Source: Symsagittifera roscoffensis
Lineage: Eukaryota; Xenacoelomorpha; Acoela; Convolutidae
Length of the DNA stretch: 64,000 nucleotides
NCBI RefSeq assembly: GCF_963678635.1
Contig: NC_087062.1
Coordinates: 14,430,670 to 14,494,669 of the forward strand
Direction: 5' to 3'
The notes under the pieces are model-generated. The model worked only from the letters and a program-made list of their open reading frames with translations, was not told the DNA's origin and ran no database searches. How positions within the stretch are numbered: the stretch's first letter is position 1; every line of letters starts with the position of its first letter. Made by a program: the position numbers and the translations under genes. Below, piece after piece: positions 43,301 through 54,150 of this stretch.

Positions 43301-44769
43301 GAAAATGGCCCACTTCACACAACTTTTGCATGCAAAAGCTAACATTTCGGACAAAACGTCTGTCTCAAGGTCGCCTGAGAAATCTAACTTGCATGCGAAA
43401 ATTGCTCGAATCGGCAGATTGCGTCATATAGTTAATGCTAATTTGCTGGCAATATGGGTGACATCGAGCAACTTCACAAAAAAATGGTTGTTCCAAGTTA
43501 GTTGGATTTTTTATATGTTCTCTACACGCTTTTACGCCTGAAATGTAATAAAAATTGATTTCAGACGTCAAAATGAGCACTTTTTTCAGTTGATTAACTT
43601 CACTCAGATTCGTTGACCTAAAAGGATATTGCCTACAACATGGCATTTGGAAATTCTGTCGGTTCCAACATTTTGCAATTTCTAGTTCATGTCGAACTGT
43701 TGGCAATATCTTTTTCGGTAAAAGACCCTGAACGAATTATTTAACCTAAAAAATAAATTCTTGACTGATTAAGAAGCATATTGTCACCGGTAGTGTCAAT
43801 AAATTGTCTTCAATTATAATTTAACTGTTCCTGTTACTATTACTGTCACGATTTGAGATGTATGGAAGGAAAATCTTGTGATATGGAAACCAATAGTCAG
43901 TTGGATTTCTGATCAGTCAAAAAACAGATTGAACAGTTCAGCTGCGAGGTCAAAATTAGCCACGGACGAGACAGAAGTGGGACGGAAACAACAACAGAAC
44001 AGCCGAATACGTAGCAAACGATTACAATCAGTGAAATACTAATCACAAACATGCTGGGGAGAGCAAACAGAAGATGAGAAGATGAGCGACAGATCCACAG
44101 AAACTGATATTGTAGGATACAAGAAGTGAGAAAAAGGTTCACGAAAACGAAGCAACGAAAGCAGATGATACCGCACCCGAAACTGAAGATGGAGGCTCAA
44201 AAACGACCAGAAGGCATCTGGCAGAGGCTGAAACCTCCGAAAGAGGCTCAAAATTGACAGGGAAAACTTTGCGATATCGGATCTGTTAAAGAAATTAAGT
44301 TTAAAATCAAAATTGCTCGACTTAACCGTGTCAGGCAAGCACGTTCGGTGGGAAAGTTTGGGTAAGAGTTTTGCAGCAACAGAGAGAAGAAAAACACAGC
44401 AAGAAGATCACCTGCGCAGCTGGCACGGCAAAAAGACTAAACTGAACGATAAACCAACGACTGGGGTGCAGTAGAAAACATGAAATCCGACCTGGGAGAG
44501 CTTCTGTTCATCAAATTAAAATAGGGTTAGCCGGTTGTTGAGGAAGTAGCACAACTAGTCTTAAGAAATATATACTCATTTCTTCAAGCTTTTTGGTGTG
44601 ATGTGGTGTGATGAAAGAGTATAAAGAAAACCTAAAATTAGACATATTCGACTTTCTTTGTAAAATAAGCTGATCGAGCGACAGTTTTGTCGAAAACTGA
44701 CAAGGAAAAAAATTTCAACTGAAAATCGCTCTAAAAAATTTACTTACGTGATAATAAACTATTGTTTCA
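43300..44769. other. Intergenic stretch, partly purine-rich: no gene seen
   Basis: Between 43900 and 44520 the base composition shifts to a purine-rich, less AT-rich sequence (GAGACAGAAGTGGGACGG, GAAGATCACCTGCGC) like the stretch at 5.5-6.5 kb. This suggests a decayed mobile-element 5' region, but no protein motif was recognised. A family B-like head (ATAGGGTTAGCCGGTTG) is at about 44521. Confidence 0.4.
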
Positions 44770-45150
44770 TCCTTCTATAATAAGCCTGCTCGCTTGCTTG
44801 ACTCGCTCGAAATCAGACTAAATCTCATAAGTTTCAAACCAATTTTCTCGACAATAGGACAACTTTTTGATTGTTTGTGGAAAATATTCAAAACAAAATA
44901 AGCTTGCTTGTTCACTTTATTCGCTCAAAATTAGACCAAATAATCAAAACTTTCAAACCGGTTTTTCTCGACACGAAGCTTAACTGTCGTTCGAATCACG
45001 GTTGAAAAAGCTTTAACTTTGTATATCACTCGACCCATCCCGTTGATAGAACCCGATTTGCGTGGGAAACAATAAAAAAGAAAATTAAAACACTACCGAA
45101 TACAACACCCGAATACAAAGTTCCTCCCCATTTTCAATGGTCGGATTAAC
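44770..45150 (+). repeat. Dispersed repeat family B
   Basis: Contains CCTGCTCGCTTGCTTGACTC, TTTCTCGACA, TCGTTCGAATCACGGTTG, TATATCACTCGACCCATCCC, TTTGCGTGGGAAACAA, ACCGAATACAA and TTTTCAATGGTCGG in family order, with a local repeat of the 'TTGCTTG..TCGCTC' block. Confidence 0.7.
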
Positions 45151-45253
45151 AATCGCTTATGTGTTAGCAACGATTTCAAACCAATCGTTAATGGGAATGT
45201 CGCCGTTTAAAGCTTAACTTCGCCCACTTAAGTCCACTTTTATACTTCTCTAG

Positions 45254-45563
45254 CAATTTTGGACCAATTTCACCTGATTATCTTTTTTCGCGACATCCAA
45301 ATCAGTGGGTCTCCTTTTTTCCTCCTGTTTCACTTTTGCTTTTTTCGTCTGGGAACTTATTAACCATTAGTCTTAGTATCTTGCATATCACGAGCGCGAT
45401 ATAAGGACCCTAATACCGTGCTCGTGATATGCAAGATACTAAGACTAATGGTTAATAAGTTCCCAGACGAAAAAAGCAAAAGTGAAACAGGAGGAAAAAA
45501 AGGAGACCAACCGACTTGGTTGTCGCAAAAAAAGATAATCAGGTAAAATTGGTCCAAAAATTG
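45254..45563. repeat. Near-perfect 310-bp inverted repeat (hairpin)
   Basis: The left arm 45254-45395 and right arm 45420-45563 are reverse complements with few mismatches (examples: GTCTGGGAACTTATTAACC and GGTTAATAAGTTCCCAGAC). The spacer is 24 bp. The mismatches cluster near the outer third (AAATCAGTGGG against CCAACCGACTT). Confidence 0.95.
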
Positions 45564-45663
45564 TGGACTCCTCTGGTGCAGGGATTCTTGGAACCTCAAC
45601 TCACACGATGACATTGCAAGAACCAAAACAAACTACTGGTTACGAATAACTACAATTTGGCAG

Positions 45664-45743
45664 AAACAATGGGGCGACAGTTTCATCATAATTCGGAAAC
45701 GGACGTATTAGTTAACCGAAGGAGTTGGTTCGAGTCCATCGAG
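45664..45743 (+). tRNA. Decayed tRNA-Asn-like sequence (SINE head or tRNA pseudogene)
   Basis: AGTTAACCGAAGGAGTTGGT followed by TCGAGTCC closely follows the anticodon loop (GTT), variable region and T arm of eukaryotic tRNA-Asn, and GGGGCGACAGTTT resembles its A box. The anticodon stem and acceptor stem no longer pair, so it is not a working tRNA. Confidence 0.45.
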
Positions 45744-45759
45744 GAAATGTTTTCGTATA

Positions 45760-46310
45760 AAATGGGTTTGAACGAGCCCAAATCTTAGTCATTGATTAGT
45801 CAAGAAAGGGGATGAACGAGCTCAATTTTGTTAACATCGGGCTTCTAATTCGGCGCAATTCTGTTAAATATTTTCATGACAAAAATTCAGCCCCTTTTCA
45901 TTGAGTTTTTATGTGAAAGTTTCGACCCGGGAACGTAACGGGCCACAGATCAGAAAAGCGGGGTATCAAATCCCAGAACTTTTGCATCAAATTGTTTCTG
46001 AAATGGGATTGAAAGAGCCCAATTGTTTGTAGGATTGATCACCTAGTTTTCAATGAAAATTAAAACCAACGACGTCCAACTATTGGGTTCGTTCATCCCC
46101 TTTTGTACAAAAACTTCATCGTCGAAATCGAACTGACTCATTGAAGAACCAAGCTCTCTGTGCTACCTCTAATCTACCAATCCTTCAATTTACTATTCAG
46201 TTTAGTCTTTGCAAATTAAAATAAGGAAACTGAATGTGCCCATTTTGCTGAAACGTAGGCTCATTCAGCTCCTTAGCTGAATAAAAATTGGACACATTCA
46301 GCCCCATACT
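45760..46310. repeat. Scattered GGGGATGAACGAGCCCA-like motif, both orientations
   Basis: Variants at about 45763 (TGGGTTTGAACGAGCCCA), 45809 (GGGGATGAACGAGCTCA), 46001 (TGGGATTGAAAGAGCCCA), 46085 (inverse, GGGTTCGTTCATCCCC) and 46258 (inverse, GGCTCATTCAGCTCC). Between them no common sequence is obvious. Confidence 0.5.
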
Positions 46311-46989
46311 GGAAAAACGGGGACAAAAAAATAATCGGTGAAAAATTTACAGCGCAAGTTTTTGTCTTGGTTGCGGGATCCGCAGCCAAAAAAAAAATAA
46401 AGGACTGTGGACTCAACTATTCAGGTGCAAAACCAAAGAATCCAAATTTGCAAAGCACACACTAAGCCTTAAAACTCAGGGGGTTTTAATGATACATGAT
46501 GGTGAAGATGAAAATTTTGGTACATTTTGGTAACATTTTACCCATAGAAACACGAGCAAAAGATCTAAAAACCTGACTTTAGATAGCGCAAGATACGAAA
46601 AAAAAAAAAAAAAAATATGGGGAAAATTAGTTTCCCAGTGCTGTTGCCCTGTGTGAAAAATTTTGATACCCAAGAGTTGTGCAATTTTTGTATATTGGAA
46701 CATTTTGGTTGAAATTCATTTATTGAAAAAAAAAACACCTAGAATTTTCAGTTAAAATTATGTAAATAACTTATCTAATTTATTATTTATACAATTTTTA
46801 ACACAGAGGCGAAGCTGAGCTTCGCACCACTTTCGATACGAAACAAGAAAGCCGCTAAGTCGAAAAAAAAATCGAAATTTCGAGAAAACAAGATCTATGG
46901 ATAAGGCTAAATTTTGAGACAAAAACGAGCCTAGACAATAGAATGTGATACTAGCATCGAAAGAAAAGTTATCAATCGCTTACAAAGCC
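46311..46989. other. Intergenic stretch: no gene seen
   Basis: AT-rich, with a run of about 17 A near 46599. Nothing else recognisable. Confidence 0.6.
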
Positions 46990-48100
46990 GGAAATACTCT
47001 AGCAGATGCCTTTAGGCCAACAAATTGTTTTTTTAAATATCAAGTCCCCACACCCTCATATAAACAAACAAACACACGCAAACTTCATTCACGCGTCGAA
47101 TGAAACAATATGCGGCCTTTATGCCGATATAATTTTGGCCGAAACCTATTAGGCCAAAAAAAGGAAAGAAAAAGCTAAACTGAAAAACAAATTAAGGATT
47201 AAAACAAGTTATCAAGTTCCTCTCACCCACAAAACACATACACAGCACGTTAAACGACGCAAAACGACGCGTCTAAGCCAATGTAATATAGGCCAAAAAC
47301 TATCAGGCCAAAAAAAATGAAAAAACATTTATTTAGACTAATAAGAAATTTTTAAGTCCTCCTCACCATCAAAACCTAGCTGTCAAACACAATTTTTTCC
47401 GCTATTTGAAAGTAAAAAAAATGCGTTCATTGAACCGATTTAATGTACGCCGAAACTTATCAAGTCAAAAAAAGCCGAAAAAATTGTTGTCCTGAAAAAA
47501 TTGTTGTTGTTCTATTATGATTTTTAGTGTTTTGCGCGTTGAAGAGGAGATCATAAAAGTTTTGTTTCCCTTCAAACTACATGAAAATAGGGCAGTAAGC
47601 CGACATATAATAAGCCAAAGCCTATCAAGCCGGAAAAAAGGCAAAAAAAAAACAAAATTATATTTTAACAAATCGAGTTGGAAAAATCACATCCGACATA
47701 AAGAGCAACTTTTGAAAAGGAAGGATTCTTGATTCTTAAAATAACATAATCAACCATCTCAACCATGCGTAAAAATTGCAACCGAGAGTATGATAGGAGT
47801 ATAGTTGGCAAAATGGACAAAAAATTTGAACAGAATAAAAACTTTATGCTGAAAAAAAATTCAAAAAACTTCTTGACTAGAAAAAAAATTGTAGGTCCCC
47901 TTTTCCCTCACCAACACAATCTTTTTTTCGATCCCCGAACGATGCAATACAAGGCCACTGGGTTGATATAAATAAATCCGAACCTTATTATTTGATAAAA
48001 AAAATACAAATGAAAAAAAGAAACTTTGACAAATCGAGTTGGTAAAATTACAACCAGTAATAAAAACAAATTTCGATTCCACAGTATTTTAAAAAGCTAT
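46990..48100 (+). repeat. Decayed satellite of about 160-bp period
   Basis: The block GCCGATATAATTTTGGCCGA with ACCTATTAGGCCAAAAAAAG recurs at about 47116, 47276, 47440, 47592 and 47950. A second block (AAGTTCCTCTCACCCACAAA) recurs at about 47041, 47213, 47353 and 47892. The intervals are near 150-180 bp. The monomers are highly diverged. Confidence 0.65.
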
Positions 48101-48234
48101 AACTTTTATAACAATTTTTTACAGCAAAAAAAACGATTCTTAGATACAGCACCTAAGCTGACAAAACAAAAACAGACAAGAATTTGGCCGAGTTTTTTTG
48201 AACAGGGATTTTTGAACAGGGATTAAAAAAACAG

Positions 48235-48300
48235 GTCCTAGTCAGATTCAAACTTGAGACCTTTGGCTTACCAGGCGTATTCGTTACTTCCATATTTAGT
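48235..48300 (-). repeat. tRNA-like (B-box) sequence
   Basis: On the minus strand GCCTGGTAAGCCAAAGGTCT followed by CAAGTTTGAATCTGAC has the layout of an anticodon arm, variable loop and T arm. No matching acceptor stem was found. Confidence 0.35.
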
Positions 48301-48411
48301 GTGCAGGAGACAGTAAAAAAATGAAATGATTATAAACCAACGTACCACGAGCCTAGATGAGTCCTGTGGACAAAGTTGTTTACTGGAAAATAGTCTAGTA
48401 CCCGATTGCAA

Positions 48412-48432
48412 TACCCTTGCTTAACGCAAGGG
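48412..48432. repeat. Short perfect hairpin
   Basis: ACCCTTGC and GCAAGGGT are separated by TTAAC. Eight-base stem, five-base loop. An AT-rich stretch follows. Confidence 0.6.
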
Positions 48433-48639
48433 TAAATATATCTAATTTATTTTTAGAGCACTTTCTAATTTAGTTTCTTGTTTCTTCATGACAGTATCTT
48501 TTTTTTCAGTTGGATAGGTTCTGCCACTAATTGTAATTATTATTTGGACATTTATCTAGTTTTCTGGTCCCCCGATTGATAATTTATAGGAATACATATT
48601 GGAAAAGGGCAGCCATTGTGAGACCAACTATTTTCAAGC

Positions 48640-48735
48640 GGTAAGATTTTGCTACGTATCGGATTCAAACCTGCAACCTTTCAATTTGGAGTCTCACACT
48701 CTTCCCTTTCAGCCACCGACGCTTAACAACCGGCA
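48640..48735 (-). repeat. tRNA-derived SINE-like sequence
   Basis: On the minus strand GGTGGCTGAAAGGGAAGAG (A-box-like) is followed by GTGAGACTCCAAATTGAAAG and GTTGCAGGTTTGAATCC (B box). The order and spacing fit a tRNA with a CCA-type anticodon loop, but stems are imperfect. Confidence 0.45.
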
Positions 48736-48739
48736 AACG

Positions 48740-49412
48740 CTAGCCAAACAAAGCAGAGAAGCGAGATGCTTTGAAATTTCCAAATTACAGATTTTGTTTA
48801 TAACTAAAATGTCATCAAATGCTGTTTTATTTGCAAGTTACCTTGGAAAAAAAGTCATACTAGTACACTACGCTAAATGTCTGGCTAGAAACTCGAAAAA
48901 ACTTTGAAGAATAATTCTTTTTTCTATTTTTTTGTTCTATTAAGGAATTTCTTTTCAAGAATTATTGACTTCTAAATAGTCTGTGCTACTCGCTCAAGCA
49001 TCGGTTATCTTTGTTTGATTAGCAATTTAAATACTTGCATTTTATAATTCATAGCGTACAGTTATAAGTTAACTCCAATATAACTCCTAAATTCTTGTAT
49101 GAGATTCCAATAAGTTAAGAACTTACTTGAGCGTTGTTCAATTTGATTCGTATCGTATTTTATATAGTTTTTTTTCACCTACGCATTTTCAGTGTGCTGA
49201 ATTATTCGGTTTATTAACTAGAGCTGTATTGATTTTTCTATTTTCATCTTCATGATAACTGAAAGCTTACTTTTCATGGCCGCATAATTATACTGGTAAC
49301 AAAACTGATTTTACCGCGTAATAGTTTCTTGCGTCAAATAAAAGTTGGTATCAAAAATTTTTAAGATAAGTAATTTTTTGATAAAACGAGTATTGTGAAC
49401 ACTGCGCAAACC
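48740..49412. other. Upstream region of the dioxygenase gene
   Basis: AT-rich. The start of transcription could not be located; TTTTATATAG near 49158 is a weak TATA-like candidate. Confidence 0.4.
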
Positions 49413-49685
49413 ATGTCTGTAGAAGTGCCTGTGATTGACTTTTCGCGCCTATCTACATCCAATAGCGAAGAGTGTCTCGATGTTGAATCCATAAAAACTA
49501 TAGCGGATCAGGTGTTTTCTGCCCTAAAGGAAACCGGATTTTTGTACCTCAAAAACACGGGACTGGAAAAAGAGGAGGTTTTGAAGTCAAATGGGATCAT
49601 GGAGCAGTTCTTCCTCCAGTCCAAAGATGTGAAGCAGAAATTTGCGAGAGGAAGTGAAATTCACAGGCACCATGGATGGATGGAC
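49413..49685 (+). CDS. Dioxygenase exon 1 (DIOX_N)
   Basis: 91 codons from the ATG at 49413 (MSVEVPVIDFSRL) to HHGWMD, donor GAC/gttagt. It contains ALKETGFLYLKNTGL, the conserved 'G-F-x-x-hydrophobic-x-N-x-G' stretch of DIOX_N, and the HGW motif that precedes the next conserved block. Confidence 0.9.
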
Positions 49686-52600
49686 GTTAGTTGTGTTTTC
49701 TCTCGAGCGCCTCCCTCAATTCTGGTTGCCAAATTTTTCCAAAGGGTCCCCCCTTTGTTATAACTCTACGGCATCAATTTTTGGCTGACCAACCTCAGAA
49801 ATTTTCTGAAGGCGCCAAAATCACTACTTTTGAGGGGGGAGCGCGCAAAAAAACGCAATTTTTTAGTCAAAATTTTCCTCGAAGTGCCTAAGAACGCCTT
49901 TTGTGGACTGTTTTTCGAAAAATTTGCCTGTCGCGCAGAAACTTTTGGCAAAATAAGATCCTTTTAGTATTTCGGATAGCTCGGAAACTCACATTGATCG
50001 ACCAAAAAAACGTTTCGCAACTTTTCGAAAACACGCCGCCCTCCTAGAAAAATTTCTGCGCACCCAACTGAACATAATGCAACGTTTATTTTTTATAAAA
50101 TTCAAAAAGTATTTAAATTATTCAAAGGGTAGCAAAGTAAGCATCAACTTCGCAATTGATTCCCCTACTTTCATTCCAACAAATGATTTTTTAATTGCAA
50201 ATTTTTCTTGTTTCCTTAAGGTATTTGTGATCGAAAGCTTCGGACGTACTCGCACAGCTACTGGTAACTAACTCTTACGTTTTCTTTTTTTGTTTCATCG
50301 CCATAGACTGAGTACCCTGACCCCACAAAACCAGCTGACTTGAAGGAGGGTTTCAATTGTGTCCCCATTGAGGTCACGAGTAACGAGGACATGCAATGGC
50401 CCAGCGATGACTTCCAGGAAATTGTCCTGCAGCTCTACAACAAGCTGAACAAAATTGCAACCAACATGTGCAGAGTGCTTGCTGTCGGTCAGTTTACATA
50501 CGACTTTCCTGCTATTTTAGTTAAAAGATGGGATCAAGTTTATAATCTTGAAAAAAATTACCAGAAAAAAATTATTTCAAATTCATACAAACCCACACAA
50601 ACCCAGGAGCCGATTTAGGGTGAGGTGCCCCCTATCTCAGGAATTCGGCCCACGCGTTTTTCTCAAATTTGATTAAGATTAGACAAAATGTGTGAACATA
50701 ACAAAAGTTTCTAAGAATTTCACCAGAATTATTTTGATGCAATTTTTTCCGTGAAATTTTTAATCAAAATTTAACCCCAAAAATGGGTTATTCTGGCTTT
50801 TTAAAACTTACCAATAATTATGCTGAAACTACCAAGTTAATTGATCAGAAGAATTCTAAATTCTAAATACATCAAGAGAATTCTCTTACACACCTCAAGA
50901 TTGTAGAATGGGAAAACTTTCAAAACTTTTGCGTAAATCTTTGGTTACGAATTTCTGGGGGAAAATGCATCATATTAAATTCGGTGAAATTCTAAGACAC
51001 TTTTGTGCTCTTCACTATTTGTCTAATCTTAACCCGTTTTGAGAAATACGCGTTTAAAATTTCAACTATTTTATCGTTGTGTCCGGTTAATTCAAATCAG
51101 CATTGTACATACCGCCTCAGTCAAGGATTTTATACGAAAATTAGAGCCGGTTACCTTAGGAGCCCAACGGCGACTTTAAACCAAAATTCTCTAGTTTTAA
51201 GTTAATTTAATGTACAGAAATGTAATGTACAGAATGGAGTAATATGCTTGATGATGTGTGAAAACAATTTAGCATTTGGGAAGAATTTGGACTTCTTCAC
51301 TCGTCATCATACCAAAATGGGTGCAGAGGGTAACCCCACACTGCTTAAATTTCTCTACTACTACCCGCTGAAGAAATCAGACCTGCTTAAAGTGGAAGAA
51401 GGTGCTCTGAGATGCTCCGAACACACTGACAAAACGTGAACACTTTTTCCTTATGTTTTAAAGTAGCTAAAAATGTTGTCAAAAATGAGTAACTAACTAA
51501 AATTGTAATTTGTCGATAGATAGGGAGACTCAAAAAATTCTACAGAACTGTAATGAGACGAAGTTAATACTTTCAATTGACATATTTGGACTACAGAGAA
51601 GCGAACAAACCAAAACATTCAATTATCAGCTTGGCTTGGTGTTTGATAATTTTAGATCACTGACTAATTAACATTTTAAAGTGTTTGTTGTTTTTGGGCC
51701 TAATTTTTTTTCTGTAAATGAAAAAACTATGCCAATAAAGTAAGCAGGCACTAATATTCTTGCGTTTTTGAATATAAACCATTTGAACGCGTTGAATTGA
51801 TTAAAAAAGAAACATAGCCAACTAACAGTAATGAACGCAAGAAAAACTGAAAAAAAACTTACTTGTTTTTTCAAGAGGTTTTAACTTTTGAATTTCAAAG
51901 AAAAAAAATAGATGGCCTTAAAACTCTTTGAATTTGTAGAAAAACTTATGATGGACACTTTTTTGTTAAAATTAACCCAATTTGAGAAAACTGGATCAAT
52001 ACGTACAACTTTTATTTCGCTGGGGAATCTGATAATTTTATTTCCATTTTCGAAATCAGAAGTCGATCACGTTTTTCGTGACTTTTACGTTTTTACTGTT
52101 CGATAGTGGAGTTTGCCTTCCTTTTAACAATGTAAATGCACTGAACTTAAAAAAATCAAGTCAAACCGCGAAAAATTAAAACTGAGCTTGAACAAACTTC
52201 CTCAAAAAATACACAAAAATCAGCAGGACCTATATAAGAGTACTCACTCTGTTCATTACTCTTAACAAGATTTTGTTTAGAAATTTGTGTACTTCATTCA
52301 TGCTATAATGGTGTCGTTTTTCTAACGAATTAAGCGAATGTATACATGCAAAAACAGTTAAGCCTTTATCAATCTACTGTTTTCCAAAACAGGACCTTCA
52401 CTTTTCTCATCTCCGAGGACATCACAGGACTGCAAGTGATGAAGAGGAACGGGGAGTGGGTCAACTTGACCAAGGCAGAGGAGCCGAACTACATCCTGGT
52501 GAACATGGGGGAACTCATGAATAGGTGGAGTGACGATGAGTTGACAGCAGCCAATCACAGAGTAGTCTACAAGGATGTATATGGAGTCCAAGGAAGCGGT

Positions 52601-53355
52601 GAGCAACCAGCTATTTTAAATACTGTCGGTTCCGCCTTTTTTTCCTCAAAATACGTACTAAGGGATGCCAAAGGCATCGTAAGAGCAACTTCAAGGTTAT
52701 TTGGCTAAAAACATATTTCATAGATGTCTTATATAAATACCAAGGAGAAAACGTTTTAGGCCCTGTTAAGAGGTTGAACTGATTGTGATTTTGTTTTACC
52801 ATAGAAAGAAAGCCCAAAAAATGGACAGGAAACGATCCAATAAAAGCAAGAGGCACCCAATAAAAAGATTTAGAAATCACTCATAACTATAAGCTTGTTT
52901 CTTGTACACCTGCTCAAAGTTTACGTGGAAAAAAAATTGCGCGCGGTCAGACGACAGCATCTAGCGTTGTTTTTCTTTATCTCCTTCAAATGAGCGCAAA
53001 ATTCACATGATTTAGGAAGAAAATACTCAATAATAAAATCAAATATATGATTCTGTACTTTCTTTGGTATCAGCACTTGCAAGGAATAGTATAGCGCCTT
53101 CGTACGGTGGAGTTGAGTTAATACTTTTTGAAGTTCAATGGTATAAAATCCAATTGGAACTGTTCTGATATTTTAGACGATGCCGAGGATCCCATTATGT
53201 GTCCCAAGAGACAATCAATGGCCTACTTTGTGGCCCCAGACATTGGCCAAATTGTGACGCCATTCCGAGAGAGCAGCCGCTATGCGCCAACATCAGTCGA
53301 AGACTTTTTCGCTGAAATTGTCAAGCAGCTTTATAAATGGGACAAGCAAAACTGA
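49413..53355 (+). CDS. Isopenicillin-N-synthase-like Fe(II)/2-oxoglutarate dioxygenase, five exons (gene span)
   Basis: Exons 49413-49685, 50307-50487, 51273-51435, 52393-52598 and 53177-53355 join in frame into 333 residues, the usual length of the family. The N-terminal DIOX_N region starts VPVIDFSRL. The C-terminal double-stranded beta-helix carries the iron triad His202-x-Asp204 (SEHTDK) and His261 (AANHRVV), and the 2-oxoglutarate-binding Arg286-x-Ser288 (KRQSMAYF). The enzyme should oxidise a small molecule with O2 and 2-oxoglutarate in the cytosol. The substrate cannot be read from the sequence; relatives include plant gibberellin and flavonoid oxidases and fungal isopenicillin N synthase. 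The ATG at 49413 is chosen over an upstream in-frame GTG. Polyadenylation signals AATAAA lie at 53404 and 53502. Intron 1 holds a MITE copy. Confidence 0.9.
49695..50064 (+). mobile_element. hAT-type MITE (family A) in dioxygenase intron 1
   Basis: Begins just after the exon 1 donor, with the leading terminus lost. The family blocks AAAGGGTCCCCCCTTTG, GGCTGACC, TTTTGAGGGGGGAGCGCGC and TTGCCTGTCGCGCAG are clear, and it ends near CCTAGAAAAATTTCTG. It fills more than half of intron 1. Confidence 0.75.
50307..50487 (+). CDS. Dioxygenase exon 2
   Basis: The acceptor is cgccatag and the donor is GCTGTCG/gtcagt. It encodes TEYPDPTKPADLKEGFNC, matching the D-x-KEGF motif of the family, then a helix ending NMCRVLAV. 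One base is carried over to exon 3 and forms Ala. Confidence 0.9.
50606..50650 (+). mobile_element. hAT-type MITE (family A), 5' end fragment
   Basis: CAGGAGCCGATTTAGGG, then a C-rich stretch and CTCAGGAATTCGGCCCA match the left end of family A, after which the similarity stops. It lies in intron 2 of the dioxygenase gene. Confidence 0.5.
51273..51435 (+). CDS. Dioxygenase exon 3 (His-x-Asp)
   Basis: The acceptor is acaatttag before CATTTGGG and the donor is GACAAAAC/gtgaac. It encodes FGKNLDFFTRHH and LLKFLYYYPL, then CSEHTDK with the first two iron ligands (His202, Asp204). Two bases are carried over and give Thr with exon 4. An apparent Met-rich lead-in upstream of 51273 belongs to the intron. 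Confidence 0.9.
52229..52260 (+). promoter_or_regulatory. TATA-like element inside dioxygenase intron 3
   Basis: CTATATAAGAG is followed about 20-30 bp later by a pyrimidine-rich start-like stretch (CACTCTGTTCATTACTCT), a spacing that resembles a TATA promoter. It precedes exon 4 by about 160 bp. This could be a chance match in AT-rich sequence. Confidence 0.2.
52393..52598 (+). CDS. Dioxygenase exon 4 (distal His)
   Basis: The acceptor is ttccaaaacag and the donor is GGAAGCG/gtgagc. It encodes TFTFLISEDITGLQV, the motif WVNL, NYILVNMGELMNRWSDD and AANHRVVYKD, holding the distal iron ligand His261. The layout (GLQV.....W, hydrophobic-x-N-x-G-D/E) is typical of 2OG-FeII_Oxy. Confidence 0.9.
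53177..53355 (+). CDS. Dioxygenase exon 5 (Arg-x-Ser and C-terminus)
   Basis: The acceptor is atattttag before ACGATGCC. It encodes DAEDPIMCPKRQSMAYFVAPD with Arg286 and Ser288 for 2-oxoglutarate, ends in YKWDKQN and stops with TGA. AATAAA follows about 50 bp after the stop. Confidence 0.9.
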
Positions 53356-53403
53356 TGGGATTTGAAAACTGAAATAACGAATTGCTAGAAACCGTAAACT
53401 AGA

Positions 53404-53507
53404 AATAAATTCAGTAGGCTACACTGTTTGGTAATATAATAGACGAAGTTTAGATATTCTTCACCTAAAAACTATTGAACACAGACAGAAAAGAGTAACT
53501 AAATAAA
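53404..53507 (+). promoter_or_regulatory. Candidate polyadenylation signals of the dioxygenase gene
   Basis: Two AATAAA hexamers, at 53404-53409 and 53502-53507, lie 49 and 147 bp after the stop codon. No other feature explains them, but AATAAA is common in such AT-rich DNA. Confidence 0.45.
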
Positions 53508-53929
53508 TTTGCCATCAAATTTTCTTCGAAATGCGTAAAATTTGATTTAAAGCTTTTTGAAATAAAATTATAAAATTAACAAGGCTAACAGGTTGCTGTG
53601 TAAGCAGCACAGTGTTCCGATCAGATTCGTAAACAACTAGAAAAAATTTTCAAACAAGCCTCGTTTCTTCTGCGTGAGAACTATACAAACGCGTAGAGCT
53701 TTAGTGAGTTACGCATAAAATACTAATTGCCTTCAAAAAACAAATAAACGAAAAATGAAAAAAAATTAAAAATTCCAACTTTTTCAAAAATTAAAATTTG
53801 TATGAAAAATTGTATGCCCGAGAAAGCATTTAATAAAGCTTCTTCCAAAACTGGTTTTATTTTTAGTTAAATTCAGTTTATTTTTAGCCTAAATGGAAAA
53901 AAAAATATTTATCACGAACGTTACTCGAT

Positions 53930-54150
53930 CGCTTTACTTGCTCGAAATAGGACTAAAACTCTAACATAGGTCTCAACATAGGGGGAAAATTTTGGACACG
54001 ACTGAAAAGACTTTAATATATATCACTCGACGCATTCCAATAATTACTTATGGTACCTCATTTTGCGTGGAAAACAAAAAAAACTAAAACACACCGGAAT
54101 ACAAAGTTCCTCAAATTTTTCAAATGATCGGAACAAAAACCGTGGAAACT
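53930..54150 (+). repeat. Family B repeat, duplication unit 1, copy a
   Basis: GATCGCTTTACTTGCTCG, GACACGACTGAAAAGAC, TATATATCACTCGACGC, TTTTGCGTGGAAAAC, ACCGGAATACAAAGTTCC. The same copy recurs at about 58483-58700 in unit 2. Confidence 0.65.
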
